Source: Pseudohongiella sp. (lineage in GTDB: Bacteria > Pseudomonadota > Gammaproteobacteria > Pseudomonadales > Pseudohongiellaceae). From it: 34,517 nt of DNA. Below, piece after piece: positions 25,450 to 33,700 of this stretch. Both the position numbers and the translations under genes were made by a program. Position 1 is the first letter of the stretch, and the number at the start of each line of letters is the position of its first letter. The notes beneath the pieces were generated by a model. That model was given only the letters and a program-made list of their open reading frames with translations, had not been told where the DNA came from and did not search any database. The stretch covers positions 1 through 34,517 of the forward strand of contig JAUYSM010000009.1 in assembly GCA_030696315.1 (NCBI GenBank), in the 5' to 3' direction.

Positions 25450-25623
25450 AGAGGGTTTCTCGCAGACAGACCTTGCCCCAGGGCAAGGTCTCGCTTGCAC
25501 TACTGTCACCACCTGAGCGCGTATTGTTACGGGCCGATGACTGCAGCACCCACGGCACCGGGAGGCGTCTGTTGACTGACCTGCCGTGTTGACGACACCG
25601 TGACGGAAAAGCTACTCCCCTCT
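25450..25623 (-). ncRNA. yybP-ykoY manganese riboswitch
   Basis: The RNA carries the class signatures. GGGGAGUAGC (25620-25611) lies at the 5' side, GUCAACA occurs in the first leg, and CGCUCAGGU (about 25521) precedes the second leg. That leg is AGCGAGACCUUGCC closed by GGCAAGGUC. Helix P1 can be drawn as AGAGGG (25623-25618) with CCCUCU (25455-25450). This class binds Mn(II) and typically turns on Mn exporters such as mntP, alx and yybP. It stands directly before a terminator and a TerC-family gene, which agrees with that role. The exact antiterminator pairing was not resolved. Confidence 0.9.
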
Positions 25624-25631
25624 GGCGCCTG

Positions 25632-25659
25632 AGTTTAGTCCTAGTCTCAGTGAAGTCAA
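25632..25659 (-). promoter_or_regulatory. Promoter of the riboswitch-terC transcript
   Basis: Read on minus, a -35 TTGACT (25659-25654) and a -10 TAAACT (25637-25632) are separated by 16 bp. A transcript from here would begin near 25625, just before helix P1 of the riboswitch, which supports the assignment. Confidence 0.6.
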
Positions 25660-25721
25660 GCCGGGCTTTAAAATAGATATTTTGACCCCATATCATCACC
25701 TTCAATCTGACTGTTGCTTCG

Positions 25722-25741
25722 CTGCATGCGTTACCATGCAG
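25722..25741 (+). promoter_or_regulatory. Perfect 7-bp inverted repeat in the yqgE leader
   Basis: CTGCATG and CATGCAG flank a six-base spacer, about 36 bp before the yqgE ATG. It may be an operator or a leader hairpin; there is no T-run after it, so it is not a terminator. Confidence 0.35.
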
Positions 25742-25777
25742 ATGAACCTGTAACCACGATGGGAGTGTGCGTAGCTC

Positions 25778-26392
25778 ATGCATAAGCATAATGAATCAAG
25801 TGCGTTTTCTGACATCAAAGCAGAAGATGGCAGCTGCCTTGAACACCATTTTTTGATTGCCATGCCCCAGTTACAGGATCCGCATTTTCAGGGTTCTGTT
25901 ACCTATTTATGGAAACACGATAAAAATGGCGCACTCGGCGTTGTAATCAATCGTCCGTCAAAACTGCCCATTACCGGCCTGATGGAAGAAATGAAAATTG
26001 CAGTCAGCGACAACATCGTACAAAAGCTCAGCGACAAAAAGGTGATGGCCGGTGGCCCGGTTGAAAAAAATAAAGGATTTATCCTGCATGATGCCGGGAC
26101 CGAGTGGGAATACACGCTGCCCATCAATGACATGATCAGCCTGTCGATGTCGCGCGACATTCTGCAGGATATCGCCAGCGGTGGCGGTCCAGCGCGATAT
26201 ATTGCCGCGCTCGGCTGCGCGGGCTGGGATGCCGGCCAGCTTGAACAGGAAATCAGCGACAATGTCTGGCTGACTGTGCCTGCCAATCCGGATCTGTTGT
26301 TTTCCGAAAATCATAAAACTATGGCTGAAGCAGCTGCCGCCATTCTGGGCGTCAACCTGAGCCAGTTATCCACACTGTCAGGACATTCTTAG
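25778..26392 (+). CDS. yqgE: YqgE/AlgH family protein
   Basis: This 204-residue cytoplasmic protein belongs to the UPF0301 (YqgE/AlgH) family, whose biochemical role is not settled. Visible signatures are HHFLIAMPQLQDPHFQGSVTYLWKHD, GALGVVINRP, VMAGGPVEKNKGFILH and ALGCAGWDAGQLEQEI. GGGAG lies twelve bases before the ATG, slightly far. It is nine bases upstream of ruvX, the partner found beside it across gammaproteobacteria. Confidence 0.95.
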   Translation: MHKHNESSAFSDIKAEDGSCLEHHFLIAMPQLQDPHFQGSVTYLWKHDKNGALGVVINRPSKLPITGLMEEMKIAVSDNIVQKLSDKKVMAGGPVEKNKGFILHDAGTEWEYTLPINDMISLSMSRDILQDIASGGGPARYIAALGCAGWDAGQLEQEISDNVWLTVPANPDLLFSENHKTMAEAAAAILGVNLSQLSTLSGHS

Positions 26393-26401
26393 CATCTGAA
26401 C

Positions 26402-26845
26402 ATGGAAGCCTACCCACAAAAATATACCCGACCACTCAAGATCCTGGCTTTTGATTTTGGCACCAAACGCATCGGTGTGGCTTATGGCCAGAGCCTGACC
26501 AACACAGCACAAGCGCTGCCCGTTGTGCCGGCAAAGGACGGTATCCCAGACTGGAGTCAGCTGGAAAAGCTGGTGTCCGAATGGAAACCTGATGCGTTTG
26601 TGGTGGGCTTGCCCTGGAACATGGATGACAGCGAAAGTGAATTGCTGGTTCGGGCCCGCAAGTTTGGCAATCGACTTGAAGGTCGATTGCACAAACCTTG
26701 TTATGGCATCGATGAACGACTCACCTCATTTGTCGCGCGCGGTGAGTTGCTGCGCGGAGAATCCAGCGGTGCAGTCGATAGCCTGGCCGCACGTCTGATG
26801 CTTGAAGCGTGGTTTGCTGGTTTGCCGGCGCTTACACCATCTTAA
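26402..26845 (+). CDS. ruvX: Putative pre-16S rRNA nuclease / Holliday-junction resolvase-like RuvX (YqgF)
   Basis: This 147-residue RNase H-fold protein of the YqgF family trims the 16S rRNA 5' end and is also annotated as a Holliday-junction resolvase. The first catalytic Asp is Asp18 in LAFDFGTKRIG; YGIDERLTS and VDSLAARLMLE supply further acidic residues. Length is typical. Its last five codons and stop lie in a sequence repeated at the 3' end of the FAH-family gene 630 bp away. Confidence 0.96.
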   Translation: MEAYPQKYTRPLKILAFDFGTKRIGVAYGQSLTNTAQALPVVPAKDGIPDWSQLEKLVSEWKPDAFVVGLPWNMDDSESELLVRARKFGNRLEGRLHKPCYGIDERLTSFVARGELLRGESSGAVDSLAARLMLEAWFAGLPALTPS

Positions 26846-26852
26846 AAACCAG
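26834..26852. repeat. Left copy of 19-bp direct repeat (18/19) flanking DUF4160-DUF2442
   Basis: The copy reads ACACCATCTTAAAAACCAG and overlaps the ruvX stop codon. The partner at 27464-27482 differs at one base. Read on minus, this copy still spells the last codons of the FAH-family gene (Leu-Val-Phe-Lys-Met-Val) followed by TAA, as if the FAH gene once ended here. Confidence 0.85.
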
Positions 26853-26936
26853 GTTCAAACAAATCTGCACGTACAGACTTCATCGGCTATACATAAGCAA
26901 GAACACTGAGCTGTCATCACAACAAGGATGTTGGAC

Positions 26937-27206
26937 ATGCCTGCGATCTCCATGTTTTACGGTTTGGTCATCTATATGTACTATCAGGACAATAAACAAC
27001 ACAAGTTGCCACACATACATGTCAGATATCAGGACAAGGAAGTAATTGTTGCCATACCAGAAGGTGTTGTACTTGAGGGAGGCATCCCTGCTTCCAAGTT
27101 GAAATTATTGTTTGCATGGGTAGAATTGCATCAGGACGAGCTGATGGCGGACTGGCAATTGGCCATCGCCGGTGAGCAACTTTATAAAATTGAACCATTA
27201 AGATAA
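26937..27206 (+). CDS. DUF4160 family protein
   Basis: This 89-residue protein starts with MPAISMFYGLVIYMYY and contains HKLPHIHVRYQDKEVIVAI, the DUF4160 signature with its PHIHV core. The ATG at 26937 has AAGGA eight bases upstream and matches the usual family start better than the ATG at 26928. It lies three bases from a DUF2442 gene, a pairing seen in many bacteria, often on mobile or accessory DNA; a toxin-antitoxin-like role has been suspected for such pairs but is unproven. The local DNA looks richer in A+T than neighbouring genes. Confidence 0.85.
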   Translation: MPAISMFYGLVIYMYYQDNKQHKLPHIHVRYQDKEVIVAIPEGVVLEGGIPASKLKLLFAWVELHQDELMADWQLAIAGEQLYKIEPLR

Positions 27207-27209
27207 GTT

Positions 27210-27446
27210 ATGAACCCAAGAGTCATTTCTGTTCAGACTATGCCAGGTCACCAACTGCTTATAAAATTCAGCAACGGAGAGACTGGCACTTATAACTGCA
27301 ATCCTTTGCTGAAATTTGGTGTTTTCTGTGAACTGCAGGATGAGAACTACTTTAGAAAAGCCCGAGCTGAACACGGGACCGTTGTATGGCCAAATGATCA
27401 GGATATCTGTCCAGATACCTTATACCTGGACTCAGTAAAATCCTGA
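27210..27446 (+). CDS. DUF2442 family protein
   Basis: This 78-residue protein has the DUF2442 pattern: VISVQTMPGHQLLIKFSNGETGTYNCNPLL, GVFCELQDENYFRKARAEHGTVVWPNDQDICPDTLYL. It follows the DUF4160 gene by three bases without a strong ribosome-binding site, so the two are probably co-translated. Function is unknown. Confidence 0.85.
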   Translation: MNPRVISVQTMPGHQLLIKFSNGETGTYNCNPLLKFGVFCELQDENYFRKARAEHGTVVWPNDQDICPDTLYLDSVKS

Positions 27447-27461
27447 ATTTAGTGCAAACCG

Positions 27462-28145
27462 TCACACCATCTTAAAAACTAGCCTGCCCACCCCTTCGAT
27501 CGCTGCATCCACCTCATCGCCTTGATTGGCAGCACCAACACCAGCGGGAGTCCCGGTAAAAATTACGTCACCGGCTTTTAGCGTGTAATAGGTAGAAAGC
27601 TCCGCAATAATTTCATCGACTTTCCAGATCAGATCTGACAGATCGCCACGTTGTTTTGGCTGCCCGTTTAAAGAAAGTGTGATGGCACCTTTATCCAGCC
27701 AACCTGTTTGACTGAGTGGAACCAATGCAGACACCGGACCTGAAAAATCAAAACCTTTGGCAGTATCCCAGGGACGGCCCTGTTTTTTGGCGTCAGCCTG
27801 CAGATCACGGCGGGTAAAATCTATCCCTACAGCATAGGCATATACCGCGTCACGCGCCTGCTCTAAAGTCAAAGAAGAACCGCCGGCTTTTAACGCCACT
27901 ACCAATTCGACCTCATGGTGTAAATCCTTGGTTCGCGTCGGATAAGGTACTTTGCCATCGGGCATAAACACCGCATCGGCAGGTTTGCCAAAAAAGAACG
28001 GCGCTTCCCGCGAAGGATCAGCACCCATTTCTTTGGCATGCTCTGCGTAATTCCGACCCACACAATACACCCTGTTTACCGGGAACTGCGCGTCTTCACC
28101 CTGCACCGGCAAGGTAACTTGTTTCAATTCAAATATGGTTTTCAC
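27462..28145 (-). CDS. Fumarylacetoacetate hydrolase (FAH) family protein
   Basis: This 227-residue member of the FAH superfamily covers acylpyruvases, oxaloacetate decarboxylases and 2-hydroxyhepta-2,4-diene-1,7-dioate isomerases. The metal ligands are visible as Glu78 and Glu80 (HHEVELVVAL) and Asp109 (GIDFTRRD). The GTG at 28145 is preferred to an in-frame start at 28217, which lies inside the metalloprotease gene; AGGA lies 12 bases upstream. The substrate cannot be told from sequence. Its 3' end holds the right copy of the direct repeat. Confidence 0.92.
   Translation of the reverse strand: MKTIFELKQVTLPVQGEDAQFPVNRVYCVGRNYAEHAKEMGADPSREAPFFFGKPADAVFMPDGKVPYPTRTKDLHHEVELVVALKAGGSSLTLEQARDAVYAYAVGIDFTRRDLQADAKKQGRPWDTAKGFDFSGPVSALVPLSQTGWLDKGAITLSLNGQPKQRGDLSDLIWKVDEIIAELSTYYTLKAGDVIFTGTPAGVGAANQGDEVDAAIEGVGRLVFKMV
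27464..27482. repeat. Right copy of 19-bp direct repeat (18/19) flanking DUF4160-DUF2442
   Basis: The copy reads ACACCATCTTAAAAACTAG and covers the last codons and part of the stop of the FAH-family gene. See the left copy at 26834. Recombination between the copies would remove exactly 630 bp and leave both ruvX and the FAH gene intact and convergent. Confidence 0.85.
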
Positions 28146-28179
28146 GCTCTCACTTTCCTGCACAATAATGTTTGGGTTT

Positions 28180-30636
28180 TTAAATAGGCGCGCCTGGCGG
28201 CATAGGCAGCGGCGCACTCAATAAACTGTTTTCAGCACCGCGTTCCAGGCGATTTTCAATTTCGTCACGCGCCATCTGATAGTGCGCCTTCCATGCACTA
28301 TCCGTCACCGAGTCGGCATCATCCAGCCACTCATCAAGATTGATCAGCGTCTGATTGATCATGGCTTTGACCTGATTGTCGACGCGTTCGGATTGCAGAA
28401 CCGCCAGCAAGCGATACAAAACAACATTGTTGACGCTGCGTTGCACACTGCCCAGCTGCGCACTTTGACGAGATGCATAAAACGTATTGTCCAGCAAGCG
28501 CGACAAGACCTGCTCAACCGACGGCAGCGAACTGTCCAGCATATTCAGATTGTTGATGCGCGCTAACCGTTCAGCCTGCAAGATCCCGGCGATGGTATGA
28601 TCTGCCGCGGTTTCTGCGATGGTGGCAAAGTCTACACCAAGCGATGTACGCAAGGGGAAACTCTCGCGGTTGCGTCCATACCCCGGTGGTTTGGGAGGAA
28701 TAATGGACAGAATGTCTGGCGACAGTGCAAGCAACTCCGGCCTCAGAGTCATCAACAGCGCATCCAGCGCACGCATTTGACGGGCTGCATCGACCGGCAC
28801 AATCAGCGGCGACTGCGGCGCACTGCCGTCGTAAACTGAATACTCATAATACGTGCCGCCAACCAGACGATGCACCGCTGATACCTGATAGCGATGCAAC
28901 AAATACAAGGGCACCAGAATTTCTTCCAGCTCGGCGTAGGGCTGCCCCACGCGCAGGTTATCCGAACCAAATCGCTGCAAGGCATCTGCACGCACATTCA
29001 GCAGACGCTGAAGTTCCTCGACCGGATCGGCACCGTTGTCCCACAGATGCGAAAGCGGATGCGCGCCACCGTCGGCGTTGGTATCCAGATCAGTAATGTA
29101 GTACAGACCTGCGTCTTTGTTCTCTTGCAGAATGGCAGCCAGACCTGTGGCCTCTTCAGCCGGGTCAGCAAACTGGCTGTAGCCGTATTTGATGGTCTGG
29201 AAATCCCACTGCCCCAGACCGATATCGTAGGCATTGAGCGCATCCAGAACCCCTTGATCGCTGATCTCCAACGACGGATGCGGATAATCCATCACCGACG
29301 CCCGATTGTTGACGCTGGCGGCAAAATTGTGGGCGATGCCCAAGGTATGCCCGATTTCATGCGCAGATAACTGCCGGATACGCGACAGCGCCAAGGCCTG
29401 AATCGCTTGATCTGAACCTTCAGTTGCCAATCCAATCAAGGATTGCGCAATGCGATAATCCTGCCGCACGCGTAATGACCCGAGAGTGACTTTGCCTTTG
29501 ATAATTTCTCCCGTGCGCGGGTCAACAATACTCGAGCCATATGACCAGCCGCGTGTCGAGCGATGTACCCACTGGATCACGTTGTAACGGATGTCCATGG
29601 GATCAGCGTCTTCCGGCAGGATTTCAACCTGAAAAGCGTTTTCAAAACCAATGGCTTCAAACGCAGCATTCCACCAACGTGCACCGTCCAGCAAGGCGCT
29701 GCGTACCGGTTCGGGCACGCCGGCATCCAGATAATAAATGATGGGTTCCACCGCTTCGCTGACAGCTGCATCGGGATTACGTTTTTCCAAGCGGTGACGG
29801 GAAATATACCGACGCGTCATATCCTCATTGATAGGCGCCGCAAAATCCATAAACCCACGCGACCAGTAACCGGACTCAGGATGATACGCGCGCGACTGGT
29901 AACCAGGGCCGGGCAGTTGCACAAAGGAATGGTGTTGTCGCACGGTGATACTTTCAGGCGTAGGCGTAACTGAACGCACAAGGCTACCAGGCTGATTACC
30001 GGCAAAAGTCAGCTGGGTTTCAAATTCTGTGTTCAAGGGGAAGTTGCGAGTGCGATCCATGTAAATCGCTGAGCGCTGCTTATCAACGCTGTAATTGCCC
30101 TGCTGGCTGCTGGCCAGCGTTGCTGACACACCGTGTGCATCGGTAAGCAGGAAATCCGTCATATCAATCAGAACCGCATCGCCGTCGCTGGCCAGCACGG
30201 TAAAACCGGCAAGAATGGACTCGGCAAATGCCTCCTGAACAGAGAGACGTTCAGCTGCGCTGTCCGAGTCTGCGCGATACGCCAGATTGATATGTTTTAG
30301 AAAAACTTTATTGCCATGGCGTTCAAAACGCACGACACGGCTGTCACCGACCTGGCCGCGATCCAGTCCAATATCGTTGGAACCAACTCCGGTAGACAGC
30401 GCATTGGCGTACAAAAAGTCCTCATTCCAACGCGCCACTTTCAGCAGCAATTGTCCGGTGGCGGGTTTGTAATAGAAGTCAAAATAGCCAGTCTGAAGCT
30501 CCGCACCGCTGATCACATCCTCCCAGCTGGCGGCCTGCGCAAACGCCTTTGCTGGCAGCTGACTTCCCGCCACAAACACCAGCAGCACAAACATCAGATG
30601 CGAAAAACGTCGGAGATTAAACGATAAGAACTTCAT
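28180..30636 (-). CDS. Secreted zinc-dependent metalloprotease (met-zincin, DUF4953/DUF5117 type)
   Basis: This 818-residue exported protein has residues 1-34 as a Sec signal peptide (basic start, hydrophobic LMFVLLVFVAGS, cleavage near AFAQ). The zinc motif HEIGHTLGIAH (426-436) supplies His426, His430 and His436 with catalytic Glu427. A Met-turn follows in SVMDYPHP. The N-terminal part (about 35-270) matches the DUF5117/5118-like region, with YMDRTRNFPLNTEFETQLTF. The C-terminal part is helical. GGGAG lies eight bases before the ATG. The natural substrate and final location (periplasm or outside) are unknown. Confidence 0.9.
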   Translation of the reverse strand: MKFLSFNLRRFSHLMFVLLVFVAGSQLPAKAFAQAASWEDVISGAELQTGYFDFYYKPATGQLLLKVARWNEDFLYANALSTGVGSNDIGLDRGQVGDSRVVRFERHGNKVFLKHINLAYRADSDSAAERLSVQEAFAESILAGFTVLASDGDAVLIDMTDFLLTDAHGVSATLASSQQGNYSVDKQRSAIYMDRTRNFPLNTEFETQLTFAGNQPGSLVRSVTPTPESITVRQHHSFVQLPGPGYQSRAYHPESGYWSRGFMDFAAPINEDMTRRYISRHRLEKRNPDAAVSEAVEPIIYYLDAGVPEPVRSALLDGARWWNAAFEAIGFENAFQVEILPEDADPMDIRYNVIQWVHRSTRGWSYGSSIVDPRTGEIIKGKVTLGSLRVRQDYRIAQSLIGLATEGSDQAIQALALSRIRQLSAHEIGHTLGIAHNFAASVNNRASVMDYPHPSLEISDQGVLDALNAYDIGLGQWDFQTIKYGYSQFADPAEEATGLAAILQENKDAGLYYITDLDTNADGGAHPLSHLWDNGADPVEELQRLLNVRADALQRFGSDNLRVGQPYAELEEILVPLYLLHRYQVSAVHRLVGGTYYEYSVYDGSAPQSPLIVPVDAARQMRALDALLMTLRPELLALSPDILSIIPPKPPGYGRNRESFPLRTSLGVDFATIAETAADHTIAGILQAERLARINNLNMLDSSLPSVEQVLSRLLDNTFYASRQSAQLGSVQRSVNNVVLYRLLAVLQSERVDNQVKAMINQTLINLDEWLDDADSVTDSAWKAHYQMARDEIENRLERGAENSLLSAPLPMPPGAPI

Positions 30637-30730
30637 GTGCGGGCTCCCGGGATTGGAATATCTGTCTGTTATCCGGAGCGTAACACAGCTGTTGGTGCCG
30701 GCAGAACTGCGTTAATTGACCCTGATGCAC

Positions 30731-33700
30731 TCAGGCAAGGTAGCTGCGCAGGCGCGGATTTACCTCATGACGTCTAAGCAACTGCTCCAATGCCCACTGA
30801 CACTCATCAGGCACCTCGCGCAGGAATTTGACCTGCTCGTTATCCAACACCGCAATCGGCACACCATCTTTGTACAACAGACGATTGCGAGCGGTTTTGG
30901 CAAGTTTTACATCTGGCAGAAACAGCGGCAGATTGTTGACCGGATCGACTGCTGACAAGCTGCAGTAGCTCGCCTCATTAAAATCACTGACGGTTTTTTC
31001 AATCTCGCTGCTGCCTGCGCGTGCCAGAAATGCTTTGCGCTCGCTCAGCTTTTTTGCAGCCTCTCGCAAGGGTGCAACATTCTCTGGCAAGGTGAACTGT
31101 TCGCCACCGAGGCCCTCAATAAAACGGCCACCACGCAAATTTCCACGCAGTTCCTGACGCCGCAGCACCGGCAACAGATCCCGCCAGGCCGGCGCGACAC
31201 TTTCACGTGCAACAATCTGACGACTGATGACTCCCCAACGCTGCAGGTATACAGAAACCAGGGTTTCCAAAGCCTGTTCATCAAGATCGGCCGGTTCAGG
31301 TTTGTACAACAATGACCAGCGTCCGGCGTCCTCCACGCTATAACCCGTTCGTCGAGTCCGCTGGCGAGCGGAGCCGGCATTGGCGCTTAATGCCCCGGAT
31401 CGTAAGGAAGGTTTGCGAGCATCCGGGGTCAGCAGCGCACGCAAGCCAGTAAAGCCATCACTGGTGAGCAAACCACTGGCAACCAGTTCCGACAGCGCCT
31501 GTTCCAACTGCGCCGGCAATAAGCCGGTACGCTGCCGGATCTCATTAAAAAAGCTGGCACCACGCTTTTTGAGATCATCAAAAACGCACTCGGCATTGGC
31601 AGATAAGTCCGGCCTGTTGGTTTGCGCAGGTGCTGCCAACTGTTGCCAGACATCCATATTCACCCGCGAGGCAATGCTGATGGGTGTGGACTTGATGGGT
31701 CCGCCGCTGCGTTTGTTACTTGCGCGTACCGCTGTCAACTGCGTCGGGCTGATAAAACGCCCCCACCCCAGACGACCGCTGACACAGAGCAGATCCAGCC
31801 AGGATGGATCATAAAAACTCAAACGTGCCGGCAAAATATCGCCTTCCCAGGACGCGGCGGGTGCTGACATGCCATCCAGTTTGTCCATGGTGCGTTGCAA
31901 TAGAGCCTGAGCTTCAGGACCCGATGGCAAAGGCACAGGTTTCGGTTTGATGGTCTGAGTGCGCAGTTCATGCAACTCAAACAAATACAGTGTGTAAGCC
32001 TGCAGAGACACCGGTTTGATCGATTCCCTGTGGGCATCCAGCGTGTAACGGTGTATGCGCTGCAATAATCGCCGCTCACACCACTCCAGCGAAGCGTCAT
32101 CGGTACGGGCGACATTGGCTTGCGTAAACCGACCCCGGAACACAAAACCTTCACGCTCCAAGCCCAGCAGCGCCATGTCGATTTTTTTAACACTGATTCC
32201 ACTTTGGGCGGCCAATTGCATGGCTGTAATCGGACCTGACACATCCAGACGTCGACGTACAAAGGTCTGTACCGCCGCATCGACCTCAATAGCCTGCAGC
32301 ATTTTGTCTGGTATCAATGGCTCCTGCTGGCAAGTAGCCAATGGAAAAACGGCGCGCCAGGCTGGCAACATCTCCGTGGTCATTAACAATGCCGGTGTCA
32401 CATCGGTGGCAAGTACCCGGCATACCCGGCCCTGTTGATGTAAGGCATCAAACAGGCGTTGCAGTGTGGCAGAGGACAACTCAGCGTCGGTCATAAATCC
32501 GGCGCAATACAGGCCATCATGTAATTCTTCCGGGTCGCGCATGAGCGGCCAGGCTTCATCACGTACTCGGGCAATTGCGCGCTCATCCAGCCGGCTGTAG
32601 GCATCGGTTTCCGCCGGATCAACCCAGCTGCGATTTTTGATGGCATTGGTGCGACGCTCTTCAAACGGCGCATCATCCAGAAATGCATACGGGCGCGCAT
32701 TGATAATTTCCTGCGCAAACGGTGAAGGCTCACGCAAGTCCAGCGCAATCAAAGTCAACTCTTTGGCTTCAAAACTGCGCAGCAAATCCAGCAGACCTTC
32801 AATGTCCATGGCTTCGGTCAGACAATCATGAATAGTCTGTTGTACCAGCGGATGGAATGGGATGTCGCGTTTGCCGGTGATATTTTCCTGACAGGCCAGT
32901 TGATCAGGGAACACCTGGGCGACCAGGTCTTCAGCGTCCATACGCTGAAACTGTGGTGGCACACGCTTGCCGGCACGATTACGCTGAATCGCCAGCGAGC
33001 GAGTGGCATTCCAGCGCCAGCGCACTTCAAACATCGGCGCATCCAGCAGGGCCTGCGTCAGCACATCGGTCACGGAGTTGCTGTGTAAATAATTAAACAC
33101 TTCTTCCAAAGGAAAACTGTGCACTGACCCCAACGAAATCACAATGCTGTCTTCGTTGGCAGCCGCCTGCAATTCAAAATTGAATGTGCGGCAAAAACGT
33201 TTGCGCAGCGCCAAGCCCCAGGCTTTGTTCAGGCGGCTGCCAAACGGCGCATGAATCACCACATGCATGTCGCCGACTTCGTCAAAAAAGCGTTCCATCA
33301 CAATGGTGTTTTGTGTCGGCATCACCTGCAGCGCCTTGCGCCCGGCATGCAGATAATCCACCAGTTGCTGCGCCGCAGAACGTGGCAGACCCAGCTCACC
33401 TGTCAGCCACAACACCGCACTGTCCGGACCTTCACTTAACAGATAATCGTCCACATTTGAGCGCAGCCGCGACACCGACAATGACAGCTCTGCTGTCCTG
33501 CCCGGTCCTTCACCAATCCAGAAAGGTACGGAGGGCTTCTGGCCGTGCGCATCACGCACCCGCACCTTGAGCCCATCCACTTTCATCATTTGCCAGCTGT
33601 GAGTGCCCAGCGTAAAAATATCGCCGGGCAGAGTCTCCAACGCAAAATCTTCATTGAGATTGCCCACCACAATATCATCGGGATCCAGCACCACCTGATA

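Noticed and set aside
26846-27463. Integron cassette with an attC site around DUF4160-DUF2442
   Set aside because: Small DUF pairs are common in cassettes, but no GTTRRRY / RYYYAAC core pair with an imperfect palindrome was found, and the flanking repeats match the host gene ends instead.
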